From Pseudomonadota bacterium (GTDB lineage: Bacteria; Desulfobacterota; Desulfobulbia; Desulfobulbales; Desulfocapsaceae): 64,000 nt of DNA. Made by a program: the position numbers and the translations under genes. Shown piece by piece: positions 47,153 to 55,883 of this stretch (positions are counted from its first letter, which is position 1; the number at the start of each line of letters is the position of its first letter). The stretch covers positions 62,001 through 126,000 of the forward strand of contig JAHIUA010000098.1 of the NCBI GenBank assembly GCA_018817385.1, read 5' to 3'. The notes under the pieces are model-generated. The model saw only the letters and a list, made by a program, of their open reading frames with translations. It was not told where the DNA came from and ran no database searches.

Positions 47153-48334
47153 ATGACCTCGTTTCGTATCAAAACGATTAATGCTATTGCTGAAGAAGGA
47201 TTGGAACTCCTGGGTGAAGAGTTTGTGGTGGACCCCGGAGAGGAGAATCCCCATGGTATCGTTGTGCGCAGTTCAGCGGTGGATGTGGGGGCGTATCCGG
47301 ATCTGCTGGCTGTAGCCCGTGCAGGCGCAGGGGTGAACAATATAAGTGTGGATAAGGCCACGGAAAAAGGGGTTTGTGTGTTTAATACTCCGGGTGCCAA
47401 TGCCAATGCGGTGGTTGATCTGGTCTTTCCCATGATTGGGATTTGGCTCCGTAACATTTACCAGGGGATCTCTTTCTGTCGCTCCCTTGCCGATATAGCA
47501 CCGGAACAGGTGAGTGCAGAGGTGGAGAGACGCAAGGCGGCCTTCCGTGGTGTTGAGATTGCCGGAAAAACCTTGGGGGTTATCGGTCTCGGACAGATCG
47601 GAGTGCGATTGGCCAATGGTGGTATCCAGCGCTATATGCAGGTTTATGGATTTGATCCCTTTCCCAGTCTCGATAATATTCACAATCTCCTGCCGGAGGT
47701 GACTGTCACCCGAACCATGCGCGATACCCTGGCTCGGGCTGATATTGTCAGTCTCCATTTACCCTTGAATGAAAAGACCACCGGCATGGTGAACACGGAA
47801 TTTATTGCCAAGATGAAAGTGGGGGCCATCTTGGTGAACTACGCCCGAGGGCCTGTCGTCGATGAGGGTGCTGTCCTTGCCGCCTTGGATTCCGGACATC
47901 TTGAGGCCTTTATTTCAGATTTTCCCACTCCTGGCACGGTGAGTCATCCCAAAATCCTGGTCACTCCTCATCTTGGTGCCTCTACCCAGGAATCTGAAGG
48001 GAACTGTTCCTGTATGGCGGTCCGCGAACTGTCGGCCTATCTGCGCTACGGCAATATCACCCACAGTGTCAATTTTCCCAATATCGAATCTATTCCGGCA
48101 GCCAGTGTCCATACCCGCCTGATTATTATTAATAAAGATGTGCCGGGAATGATCGGTTTTGTCACCAATGTCCTGGGGAATCAAGGTATAAATATTGTCA
48201 GCTTTAAAAATGAATCCAATGGCAAGGTAGGCTACAATATTATTGATGTGGAATCTGCTCTTGAGGAGAAGATTATAGTTGAGATTGAAGCCAATGAAAA
48301 TGTTACCAGAACACGGCAGATACAATTTGCTTAA
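47153..48334 (+). CDS. serA: D-3-phosphoglycerate dehydrogenase
   Basis: A 393-residue NAD-dependent dehydrogenase, first step of serine synthesis. The substrate domain begins MTSFRIKTINAIAEEGLELL; GKTLGVIGLGQIGVRLAN near residue 142 is the NAD-binding motif; NYARGPVVDEGAV and TPHLGASTQESEGN carry the catalytic region and His. A C-terminal ACT domain (about 320-393, KDVPGMIGFVTNVLGNQGINI) could bind serine. It belongs to the short class without the extra ASB domain. GGAG lies six bases before the ATG. Confidence 0.95.
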   Translation: MTSFRIKTINAIAEEGLELLGEEFVVDPGEENPHGIVVRSSAVDVGAYPDLLAVARAGAGVNNISVDKATEKGVCVFNTPGANANAVVDLVFPMIGIWLRNIYQGISFCRSLADIAPEQVSAEVERRKAAFRGVEIAGKTLGVIGLGQIGVRLANGGIQRYMQVYGFDPFPSLDNIHNLLPEVTVTRTMRDTLARADIVSLHLPLNEKTTGMVNTEFIAKMKVGAILVNYARGPVVDEGAVLAALDSGHLEAFISDFPTPGTVSHPKILVTPHLGASTQESEGNCSCMAVRELSAYLRYGNITHSVNFPNIESIPAASVHTRLIIINKDVPGMIGFVTNVLGNQGINIVSFKNESNGKVGYNIIDVESALEEKIIVEIEANENVTRTRQIQFA

Positions 48335-48643
48335 CGGATTTGTTGAAGGTACTATGTGGAAGAAGGATCTTTGTGCCAGGCTTGAGGATGAAGATCCTGA
48401 GCCGATTTCAGTGGATGGAAGAAAATAGAGGCAGGGATTCTTCCCTGCTGCCAGTCCTTGGCGGGCTGGTTTTCCCTAACCCTTTTTTGTCCACACTTAA
48501 CATCTTGGCAAGAGTAAATAGAGCTTGTCTGAGGGGAGGGAGGCCCGTTGTCCGGGTGATTCCTGCTGGCCCCCTTGAGGACCAATTTTGTGGTCGCCTC
48601 GACTGCGAGCAATATATTAGACACTAACAAACGAGGAGAAAAT
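48335..48643. other. intergenic region between serA and the heme sensor
   Basis: About 309 bases without a gene. A GCAGGGATTCTTCCCTGC palindrome lies at about 48432, and CCAGTCC/GGGCTGG followed by TTTT at about 48450-48478 could terminate serA. The phrase TGGCAAGAGT at about 48508 also occurs inside the family B elements. Confidence 0.4.
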
Positions 48644-49522
48644 ATGAGTATCAGAGTACGTTTTATTGTCATCATAGGTGTTCTCAGCCTGTTGGCCAGT
48701 GTAGCTCTTGCCTATGCCAGTTATCAGTTCAGTGTCAAAAATGCCATGGCCGATGCCAAGACCCAAGGGGCCATTGTTTTTAGTATGATCGATTCTTCCA
48801 GGATGTATTTTAAGAAATCCCAGCGCCCTCTGGTAGCGGAGTTGGTGGAGGATGATCGTTTTTATCCGGAAATAATGTCCGGATTTGTCATGACCCGTGG
48901 GGTGTGGGAAATATTTGAGAAGCGTTTTCCCGGGTACGTATTCAAACAGGCTACCATTGATCCTCTCTATCCTCCTAATAAGGCTGATGCTGATGAGAAA
49001 AATCTCATCGAGTTTTTTGGCAAAAATATGGAACTGAAGGATACGGAGGGGATCCTGGCCAAGAACGGCAAAAAATACTATTATTTTGCCAGGCCAGTGG
49101 TGGTGGAAGGTCCCTGTCTCCGTTGTCATGGGACACCCGATGATGCCCCCAAGGATCAGGTGGAGATTTATGGCACGGAGCACGGGTATGATTGGAGCGC
49201 AGGGCAAGTGGTTTCCACCTCCATTGTCTATGTACCCCTGGAAAAAGCCATGGCCGCCGCCCAAAAATCGGCCACTGCCCTCTTTGCCATGGGTGCAGCC
49301 GGAATCGTTCTCCTCATGGGGGTGATCTGGTTCTTTCTCAGTAGTGGTGTGGTTGCCCCCTTAGCCAGGCTCCAGGAAAAGACCACCCAGATCAGCATTG
49401 GTAAAGAACTCGATGAGGAGATCGGTATTTACAGTAAAGATGAAATAGGTGATCTGGCCAAGGCCATTGATCGATTGCGTATCAGTACTGCGAAGCTCCT
49501 GAAGCGCTGTGCCGGGAAATAG
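48644..49522 (+). CDS. membrane heme-c sensor (DUF3365/Tll0287-like) with HAMP, no output
   Basis: A 292-residue protein. TM1 lies near residues 7-27, followed by a periplasmic domain (about 28-200) containing a c-type heme site Cys158-LR-Cys161-His162 (EGPCLRCHGTPDDAP) as in Tll0287-like DUF3365 sensors. TM2 is near 213-235, then a HAMP domain (about 236-290). The protein ends right after HAMP: there is no kinase, chemotaxis or cyclase domain. GAGGAG lies five bases before the ATG. It presumably reports redox state or a small ligand to an unlinked partner. Confidence 0.88.
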   Translation: MSIRVRFIVIIGVLSLLASVALAYASYQFSVKNAMADAKTQGAIVFSMIDSSRMYFKKSQRPLVAELVEDDRFYPEIMSGFVMTRGVWEIFEKRFPGYVFKQATIDPLYPPNKADADEKNLIEFFGKNMELKDTEGILAKNGKKYYYFARPVVVEGPCLRCHGTPDDAPKDQVEIYGTEHGYDWSAGQVVSTSIVYVPLEKAMAAAQKSATALFAMGAAGIVLLMGVIWFFLSSGVVAPLARLQEKTTQISIGKELDEEIGIYSKDEIGDLAKAIDRLRISTAKLLKRCAGK

Positions 49523-49569
49523 GTGACGGTTGCAGGTGAAGGCTGAAGGATAACAGGCCGGAGAAAAGG

Positions 49570-49610
49570 AAAGGGGTGTTGACGTAGTTACTGGTCAACA
49601 CCCCTTTTTT
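49570..49610 (+). terminator. Rho-independent terminator after the heme sensor
   Basis: AAAGGGGTGTTGAC pairs with GTCAACACCCCTTT around a ten-base loop, followed by T. It also faces the convergent Roadblock gene. Confidence 0.92.
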
Positions 49611-49637
49611 GGTTACAGAGACATCTACCGGGAAGGC

Positions 49638-50315
49638 TCAGCTGACGATTTTTGTAAAATCCGCCATGAATTCCTTTTCCAGTTCCTGGTCATTGATTTC
49701 TTTGCACAGCAACACCGCGAGGGTGGGAAGATTTTTGGGAGAAGTCGTTCCCTGTTGAGCCCACAGTTCTATGCTCTCCTTCATGACCGGTCCGGCAATG
49801 GGGCCGATGGCCATGGCGAGGGCCTCTTTTATCTGTTCCAGGATGGAGGCCAGATGAGCATCGATGTCTGCCTCTCTTGCTGGTGCCTGGGCGGGAGCGG
49901 GTGGGGACTGGTGGGTTGAAGGTGCAGGATGAGTGGTCGTTACTGCCTGCTGAGGAACCGGGGCCACGAGGTTCTTGGCCATAGCTGTTTCTATATCAGC
50001 AGTTAACATTCCCATGGTCATGGCAATCAGGGATTTGTTCACGCGGGGTTCACAAATAATAACAAGCAGTGCCCCCTTGGCCATGGGATTGACAATGAGT
50101 AGTGATTCGTTGAATTTAAACTCGATAGCGCTGAAGTTCAGTTGAGCAATGTTGCCCATTTGAATAGTGCGGGCAAGGAGACTGCCGATGGTCTTGATGC
50201 TGTTTTCTTTGAAAATAGGGGGCATTTTGCTGCCGGCGATTTGTTGCTCACCACTATAGACAAAACATCCGAGAACGCCGGGGAGCATGGTTATTTCTTG
50301 AAGCAATGAATCCAT
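49638..50315 (-). CDS. Roadblock/LC7-domain protein
   Basis: A 225-residue soluble protein. Residues 1-110 form a Roadblock/LC7 fold (MDSLLQEITMLPGVLGCFVYSGE, LLIVNPMAKGALLVIICEP), a Pro/Ala-rich linker covers about 118-150, and a helical C-terminal domain (ILEQIKEALAMAIGPIAGPVM) follows. TAAGGA lies eight bases before the ATG. It follows the REC-DUF4388-Roadblock gene after 59 bases on the same strand; the two Roadblock domains may heterodimerise. No MglA-type GTPase gene is present nearby, although Roadblock proteins often regulate such GTPases. Confidence 0.82.
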   Translation of the reverse strand: MDSLLQEITMLPGVLGCFVYSGEQQIAGSKMPPIFKENSIKTIGSLLARTIQMGNIAQLNFSAIEFKFNESLLIVNPMAKGALLVIICEPRVNKSLIAMTMGMLTADIETAMAKNLVAPVPQQAVTTTHPAPSTHQSPPAPAQAPAREADIDAHLASILEQIKEALAMAIGPIAGPVMKESIELWAQQGTTSPKNLPTLAVLLCKEINDQELEKEFMADFTKIVS

Positions 50316-50374
50316 GGTAATTGTCCTTAGAATTTGACTTGTTACGATTCCATCCTATGGGGATAATGCTTGCA

Positions 50375-51535
50375 TTAAGATGAGAGCCGGATTCTGCTGA
50401 GTACGGGACGCAATCCATCGGCAATGGGTTCAGGGAAAACAGCGGCATCGACCTGTATCCCTACGATGACATCCTGACCGCAGAGGATGAGAAGTTTGGA
50501 ACCATTGGTCAGGGTGAAAAGCGTATACTGTCTGCCGGCAGCACCAATGGCCATTCTGATTTGATCGGCAGCAATTGCAACATAGGTGATGAAGTTGGCA
50601 AGGTGGCCATTGGGTTCTCCAAGCTGGTGCAGGATATTGCCGTCTATGGTACTGATCGTTGCACTTTCTATTTCCGGAAAAGAGCTGAGCATGGCAATGA
50701 ACTGGGCCAGGACGGGATTGGTGGCCATGGCCTCAGATTGGATGAAGGAGGGAGGTGTCTTGCTTGGTTGCATTGCTGGTTGTGAGTCGTCTTCAGCGGA
50801 GAAAGCCATATCCAGGTCTTCCATATTCAGGGAGTCCAGAGAGCCGCTGGTTTCAGCCTCAGTTGCATCATTTTCGTCTTTTAGACGACTTCCCTCAAGA
50901 AGAATAAAACCGAGAGATTCTTTGATATTGCTTTCTTTTACCGAGCATGCATTTTCTATTTCTATTTCGACATTTTTCCAGCCGACGATTGCAAAAGCCG
51001 CATCTTTTGCCCGTAGTTTGTCATAGGCGGCATCAACGAGGTTGCCGCTCTGAAAGTATATGGTGCCGCTTTTACTCCCGGCCTGGATGTTCAGGGTGCA
51101 GGTCTTTTTGTCGAGTTCCAGGAGTTGGAGAAAGGAGGAGAGGGAGACTCCGGTGATAAAACCTTTGGAGGGGCCTTTCAGTCCTTTTACTATCTTTTCG
51201 ACCAGGACATCAAAATCAATGGGTTTTTCGATGTATTGAAAGGTTCCCATGTCTCGGAGATTGTCTTCCATCTCCGGGGTGCCGAATGCGGTCATGACGA
51301 TGACCGGAATCTCAGGATAGGTGCTGCTCAGATGGGCGACGAGTTCAAAACCGTCCATTCTCGGCATCTTGAGGTCGGTGAGGACAAGGCTGATTTTCTC
51401 TTTTTTGAGGGTTGCCACCGCTTCCAGGCCATCGTTTGCCGTGCTGATAGTGAAGTTATCTTCGTAAGCCTTGAAGCCGTCGATCAGGCTGAGGAGAAAA
51501 CTTTCGTCATCATCAACGATTAAAACTTTTTTCAT
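50375..51535 (-). CDS. response regulator with DUF4388 and Roadblock domains
   Basis: A 386-residue protein. The receiver domain (1-120) has VLIVDDDES, phosphoacceptor Asp in LVLTDLKMPRMDG and Lys in YIEKPID. DUF4388 follows (about 128-225, LSSFLQLLELDKKTCTLNI, GTIYFQSGNLVDAAYD). After a low-complexity acidic linker, a C-terminal Roadblock-like domain (about 280-385) ends the protein. There is no DNA-binding domain, so output is probably protein-protein. ATG 51535 was chosen (GGAG seven bases upstream). It lies between the downstream Roadblock gene and the upstream histidine kinase. Confidence 0.9.
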   Translation of the reverse strand: MKKVLIVDDDESFLLSLIDGFKAYEDNFTISTANDGLEAVATLKKEKISLVLTDLKMPRMDGFELVAHLSSTYPEIPVIVMTAFGTPEMEDNLRDMGTFQYIEKPIDFDVLVEKIVKGLKGPSKGFITGVSLSSFLQLLELDKKTCTLNIQAGSKSGTIYFQSGNLVDAAYDKLRAKDAAFAIVGWKNVEIEIENACSVKESNIKESLGFILLEGSRLKDENDATEAETSGSLDSLNMEDLDMAFSAEDDSQPAMQPSKTPPSFIQSEAMATNPVLAQFIAMLSSFPEIESATISTIDGNILHQLGEPNGHLANFITYVAIAADQIRMAIGAAGRQYTLFTLTNGSKLLILCGQDVIVGIQVDAAVFPEPIADGLRPVLSRIRLSS

Positions 51536-51681
51536 AGAAAAACTCCGCATTCGACCTTAGCTGGGTTGAAATATTTGACAGGAGAACAGAGGCTCCATTG
51601 ACTGTTGACTGGATGTGTTGAGAAAAGATATCTCAAAAAAATACCATGGACGCATCGCCAATGTCCAGTAAAAGCTGGCAG

Positions 51682-53802
51682 TCATGCCCCCGGGATAATG
51701 ATTTGTATCTGGGTTCCCATGTCTTTCCAGGAACGGGCTTCGATGGAGCAGTTCATTTTTGCCAGCATCTTTTTGACAATAACCAGCCCCAGTCCGGTCC
51801 CTTCCGCTTTGGTGGTGAAGAAAGGACGAAAGAGATTCCTGATAGTCTCTTCTTCCATGCCGCAGCCATTGTCTGCAAGGCTAAAGGTGATCTGACCGTT
51901 CTGCTCTCCCGTCATGGTGATGGTGATTTCTTTGTCTTGGCAGCCTTCCAGGGCTGCAACGGCATTGGTGATCAGGTTGAGCAGGACTTGGAGAAATGCC
52001 CGTGGGTCGACCAGTCCGCTAAGAGGTTGCGAAGGGTGGTGGATCTTCAGGGTGACATTTTGTTTGGCAAGATCTTTTTCAGTGAGTTGAAAAAGTTTGT
52101 CGAGCAGGGCCCGCATATCCGTTGCTTCAATGTGTGGTCGTTCAAAGACACTGAAATTCTTGAGTGTCTTGAGCAGGTACTCGACCCGCCCTATATCAGA
52201 GAGACTGCGGCTGACAAAACGTTTGATGTTGGCGGTGTCGTAAGTCTCTAGATTGGCTTCAAGGATTGACAGAGAAACCTTGATAGAGTTGATGGGATTG
52301 CCCAGTTCATGACGAATGGAGGAGAACACAAAGCCGATATTATCCATGAGGTTGGCTGCTTCAGCAATGGACTCCAGGCGTTTTTCCTCGGTTATGTTTC
52401 TTTTGACGATGACTCGATTGGCTACCGGGCTTTCGTGATCATGGACAGGAGAAATGTGCATCTCTTCTTCGTAGAGGGTGTTGTCTTTTTTGTAATTCGT
52501 AAATTGACCATTCCAGCCTTCACCTGTGATAAGGGCCTTTTGTATCGGCAGCCACAGGTTGTGGCGCACAGAAGGGGGATAGAGGAGTTTGATGGAGTTG
52601 CCGAGGATTTCCTGGGGCAGGTAGCCGGTGACTGTTTCACAGGCTGGGTTGGCATAGAGGACAGCGCCGTCGGTGTCGGTGATGATAATACAGTCCGATG
52701 ATTGTTCGACAACGGTGACCAGGCGGTCCCGTTCTGAGCGATCACGCTGGTTACTGATGGACATGGCCAGAATATTGGCAATAAAGCGAAGGCTGTTTAT
52801 CTGCTGCTGGCTGAAGAGGGTCGCACTGTGCCGCCGCTCAAGTCCGATAAGGCCCCAGAGTTCTTTTTTGACCCTGAGTGGGACCAGGAGGAGTGTCTTG
52901 ACTCCATCTTCTTTCAAGGTCTGGCCTTCTTTTTCTGAAAAGTTTTCCCGGAGATTGTGAATGATTGTTCCCTTGCTGAGGAGGGTGATCCAAGTCGGAA
53001 CAGAAAGGATCCAGCTCTGTGGGGAAAGATTTGTCTGTTCTTCCTCCTCAGTGACTGTCAAGGAAGCCGGCGTATCCGTTTCCTTTCTAAGGAGGAAAAA
53101 AGTATCTGCCTGCAGGGCCTTGCAGATACCGGAATGGATTTCCGCGAAACAGTTCTGCCAGTCGGTGTGAAGGGATTCTGGGTTGGTGATCTTGAGGATG
53201 CTTTCCCATATGACGTCATCAGGGGAGAGGCAGTGGTTTGCTGAGGAGGAGAGCCCCCTGCTGCTGGCAGCGGGGAGGGCGTACTCTTGAGGAGTTGCCT
53301 GCGAGACAGAAAAACTGGGGGCAAAGAGGGGCTTGCGGAAGATAAAAGTTGGGAGAAAGAGAGCAAGGAGGCTGATGACCAGGGCCGGTTGGAGGAGGCT
53401 CCCACCCTCTCTGAAGAAGAGATAGAGGGTGGGAGAGAGAAGAAGGAAAAGGACCAGAAGGATTGGAAAAAGCTGGGGGGAGAGCTCGAGGGTGAAGAGA
53501 ACGCCAAGGAGGATCAGCGCCGGACTGTGAAAAAGAAGGACGTCAGGGGCTGTCAGGGGCATGAAGAAGGCCTGACTGGCCCATATGGCGGCGAGAAAAA
53601 AGATCAGGACCTTGGCGACACGGGGATTGCGGCTTGCCGGCTCAGTTTTTTTCCAGATTACGGGAGAGTGGCTCAAGGTAAGGGCGAGACAGGTGACGAT
53701 GAGGAGAGTCAGCCAGGCAAGGAGGATCGAATGGTTCATGTGTGTCCAGGAAAAAACGGTCTCAAGCAGCGCCAGAGCGAGATTGGCAATAACGAACAGC
53801 AT
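51682..53802 (-). CDS. membrane histidine kinase (GAF-PAS)
   Basis: About 706 residues from ATG 53802. The N-terminus has about six transmembrane helices, then a GAF domain (about 195-365, GVKTLLLVPLRVKKELWGLIGLERR), a PAS domain (about 370-480, SSDCIIITDTDGAVLYANPACETVTGY) and the kinase core with His498 in SSIRHELGNPINSIKVS, N-box VLLNLITNAVAALEG and GLVIVKKMLAKMN. The start is unsettled: no ATG, GTG or TTG lies between 53802 and the ATG at 54048 inside a MITE-like element. A strong GAGGAGGGGG sits five bases before an ATT at 53856. It probably phosphorylates the REC protein encoded downstream. Confidence 0.88.
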   Translation of the reverse strand: MLFVIANLALALLETVFSWTHMNHSILLAWLTLLIVTCLALTLSHSPVIWKKTEPASRNPRVAKVLIFFLAAIWASQAFFMPLTAPDVLLFHSPALILLGVLFTLELSPQLFPILLVLFLLLSPTLYLFFREGGSLLQPALVISLLALFLPTFIFRKPLFAPSFSVSQATPQEYALPAASSRGLSSSANHCLSPDDVIWESILKITNPESLHTDWQNCFAEIHSGICKALQADTFFLLRKETDTPASLTVTEEEEQTNLSPQSWILSVPTWITLLSKGTIIHNLRENFSEKEGQTLKEDGVKTLLLVPLRVKKELWGLIGLERRHSATLFSQQQINSLRFIANILAMSISNQRDRSERDRLVTVVEQSSDCIIITDTDGAVLYANPACETVTGYLPQEILGNSIKLLYPPSVRHNLWLPIQKALITGEGWNGQFTNYKKDNTLYEEEMHISPVHDHESPVANRVIVKRNITEEKRLESIAEAANLMDNIGFVFSSIRHELGNPINSIKVSLSILEANLETYDTANIKRFVSRSLSDIGRVEYLLKTLKNFSVFERPHIEATDMRALLDKLFQLTEKDLAKQNVTLKIHHPSQPLSGLVDPRAFLQVLLNLITNAVAALEGCQDKEITITMTGEQNGQITFSLADNGCGMEEETIRNLFRPFFTTKAEGTGLGLVIVKKMLAKMNCSIEARSWKDMGTQIQIIIPGA

Positions 53803-53993
53803 CTGTACTCTCGTAGAGTGATAAGGGGGCAGCGTCTTGTCAGGCCGGAAATTAATACTTTCCCCCTCCTCGTAACGGCCTTGGTTGGAAATGGGGACTC
53901 GTGGTTGGGGAGGCAGCTGACAAACTGAAAGAAAACGAATGATTGAATTGTAACAAACTCCGCCAGGAATAGCAAAAAGAACAGGGGCTAGGC

Positions 53994-54158
53994 TAGGAGC
54001 CTGTCGGACAAGACATAAATCTGCTGCAAATTTGACAAATCGGCCCATATTTCCATGGCTTTTCGTTAAATAGACCTGCTATTCGCCTCAAATCCATGAA
54101 AATCTGGTCTCGATTTCTCTAATTTTCGCTACGATTCTCTAAATCCGATAGACTCCTA
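53994..54158. repeat. MITE-like element, family A, forward copy
   Basis: 165 bases, starting TAGGAGCCTGTCGGACAAGA and ending TCCGATAGACTCCTA, so its ends form an imperfect terminal inverted repeat. It matches the copy at 56648-56812, in opposite orientation, at over 90 percent by eye (for example AAATCGGCCCATATTTCCAT, TTTTCGCTACGATTCTCTAA). It lies just upstream of the GAF-PAS kinase. Confidence 0.8.
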
Positions 54159-54442
54159 AAGGAGGGGGATTCAATTATTTTGACAGCAATGGAAGCGATC
54201 AGGGCAAAGAATAAAGGAGAGAGGGGGCTTTTTCGCCGGTTATCGGCTAATGAGTCGTCAGAGAAAAGGACCCAGTAAAAAAAACTATTCCTCTATTGTA
54301 TTGAAAAATGGGCTATAAAGAGAGGTCGGTGATTTGTGGTATAAAAAATTGATCATTTTTGCTCTTTGTTTGCGGAAAGGGGAGGATGCTCTTTTTCTGT
54401 AACGTACTGATTATATAGTTCATTGTATGTTTTGTTTTGTTT

Positions 54443-54458
54443 TGGCATGATATGTGCA
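54443..54458 (+). promoter_or_regulatory. sigma-54 type promoter
   Basis: TGGCATGATATGTGCA fits the -24/-12 consensus (TGGCACG-N4-TTGC) with two mismatches and the exact ten-base spacing between GG and GC. A transcript would start near 54469. Confidence 0.6.
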
Positions 54459-54468
54459 ATGATGATTG

Positions 54469-54536
54469 TGCTTTATCTCTTCTCTCCTTTCTCCTGAAAA
54501 AAGCCGGTTTCGTTTCGACGAATCCGGCTTTTTTAT
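54469..54536 (+). ncRNA. candidate small RNA, about 67 nt
   Basis: Between the sigma-54-like promoter and a perfect terminator lies a short pyrimidine-rich stretch (CTCTTCTCTCCTTTCTCCTG), complementary to Shine-Dalgarno sequences, followed by the terminator hairpin. The size and layout fit a trans-acting small RNA that blocks ribosome sites. No start codon with a ribosome site is present. This is inferred from layout alone. Confidence 0.45.
54497..54536. terminator. Rho-independent terminator with TTCG loop
   Basis: AAAAAAGCCGG-T-TTCGT, loop TTCG, ACGAA-T-CCGGCTTTTTT: eleven positions with one T-T mismatch. A runs before and T runs after make it usable on both strands. Confidence 0.9.
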
Positions 54537-54799
54537 TGTTTGACCTCCCTGGCGCTCTGTTTTTCTTGAATGCTTATTCTTTTTACAGTAATTGAATCTT
54601 GGGTGGTACCTTGTTAAGATCTTGAGAAAAAAGGCTGCAGGGAAAGAGAACAATTGCCAGGGAGCTCTGTTGCCGCTTATTACCTGGTAAAGCTCATGGT
54701 GATACCAATGCTCTCTTTTTCCTTTAGCCTTTCCTCTCTTCTCTCCCAGATTGCAGAAATGGATTTGGCTTCTGGCACCAGGGTGCGAAGAGCGAAGAA

Positions 54800-55744
54800 A
54801 TGACTCCTCAACTGAATATTCCTGTCTGTCTTGCTCGCTGTGATTCCTATGATCCCCAGGTCCTGGTTTCCCTGTTACAGGAGCAGCTCGACCTGCTTGC
54901 TGTCCCTGCCGATCTCTCTGCCAGAAAAATTCTCCTGAAGCCTAATCTGATCAGCGCCAAAGCTCCGGCCCTTGCCTGCAGCAACCCGTTTTTTGTTGCC
55001 GCCGCGGCATCCTGTTTCCTCTCCCGTGGTGCCAGGGTTCTGCTTGGCGATTCGCCAGCCTTTGGCCCGGCGGCTCAGGTCCTTGAGCGGCACGGTTTTA
55101 GAACTGCTCTGTGCGGGCTCCAGGTGGAGGAAGTCCCTTTTGTGACCATGAGCAAAAAAAAACTTGCCTGTGGTCTTACGCTTGGGGTGGCTGCTGAAGC
55201 ACTGGACTGTGATTATTTTGTCAACCTTCCTCGCATTAAGGCCCATGATCAGATGGGGGTTACCATGGCGGTGAAGAATGTCTTTGGCATAGTCCTGGGG
55301 GCTCGCAAGGCATGGCTGCACATGCGTCATGGTCGCAGTCATCAGGATTTTGCAGAAATGATCCTGGACCTGCTGCAGCTCTTGCCTCCCACTCTCGCCC
55401 TGGCAGACGGTATTGAGGTGATGAACGAACGGGGACCAATGTTCGGTGTTCCTGCGGCCCTGGGCTGCGTTGCAGCATCCAAAAATTGTGTTGCTCTGGA
55501 TCGAGCCCTGCTTGCTGTACTGGAGGTTGGAAAGGAGCGCAGTCCGCTGGCAGTTGCAGCGCAGAAGTCTGCGCTGCCGGGGGCATGTCTCCACGATCTT
55601 GAATTTCCGCAGCTGTACCCAAGGGACTTTGGTGGCTCTGGATTCCGGGTGCCAACTGTCCTCAACCCCATAAAATTCAGACCGTTTCGTTATCTGCGGA
55701 GCAGCTGCAGAAGGATTCTCCTTGAACTGCGAGGGAAAATATGA
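54800..55744 (+). CDS. DUF362 domain protein
   Basis: A 314-residue soluble protein. DUF362 features are visible: ARKILLKPNLISAKAP near residue 41, a GDSPAFGPAAQVLERHG segment near 95, FVNLPRIKAHDQMGVTMAVKNVFGIV near 141 and ADGIEVMNERGPMFG near 200. DUF362 proteins are common in anaerobes, often fused to ferredoxin domains; this one lacks a 4Fe-4S module and has only scattered cysteines. The function is unknown. fabL follows 140 bases later; the pair is enclosed by inverted family A elements. Confidence 0.85.
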   Translation: MTPQLNIPVCLARCDSYDPQVLVSLLQEQLDLLAVPADLSARKILLKPNLISAKAPALACSNPFFVAAAASCFLSRGARVLLGDSPAFGPAAQVLERHGFRTALCGLQVEEVPFVTMSKKKLACGLTLGVAAEALDCDYFVNLPRIKAHDQMGVTMAVKNVFGIVLGARKAWLHMRHGRSHQDFAEMILDLLQLLPPTLALADGIEVMNERGPMFGVPAALGCVAASKNCVALDRALLAVLEVGKERSPLAVAAQKSALPGACLHDLEFPQLYPRDFGGSGFRVPTVLNPIKFRPFRYLRSSCRRILLELRGKI

Positions 55745-55883
55745 TGGAATAGGAGGCTTGGACAGGCACCAGGAATTGCAGCGGTATCTTGCACTATTTC
55801 AGTAAGTTAATATTTGTTGTCGAGGCTTGAGGTCGGGACCGAGGGCTTGCTTGATTTAATCGGCACTGCTACAGGGATGAGTG

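Larger units (their letters stand above)
54159..54799. other. intergenic region holding a candidate small RNA
   Basis: About 640 bases without a protein gene. It contains a sigma-54-type promoter and a terminator 45 bases later (listed separately). The stretch 54540-54799 shows no clear promoter or terminator. A plus-strand CT-rich run at about 54715-54750 precedes the DUF362 gene. Confidence 0.5.

Noticed and set aside
48505-48540. Third family B MITE (TGGCAAGAGT then CTTGTCTGAG)
   Set aside because: Only about ten bases match the interior and the flanks do not align; probably chance or an unrecognisable remnant.
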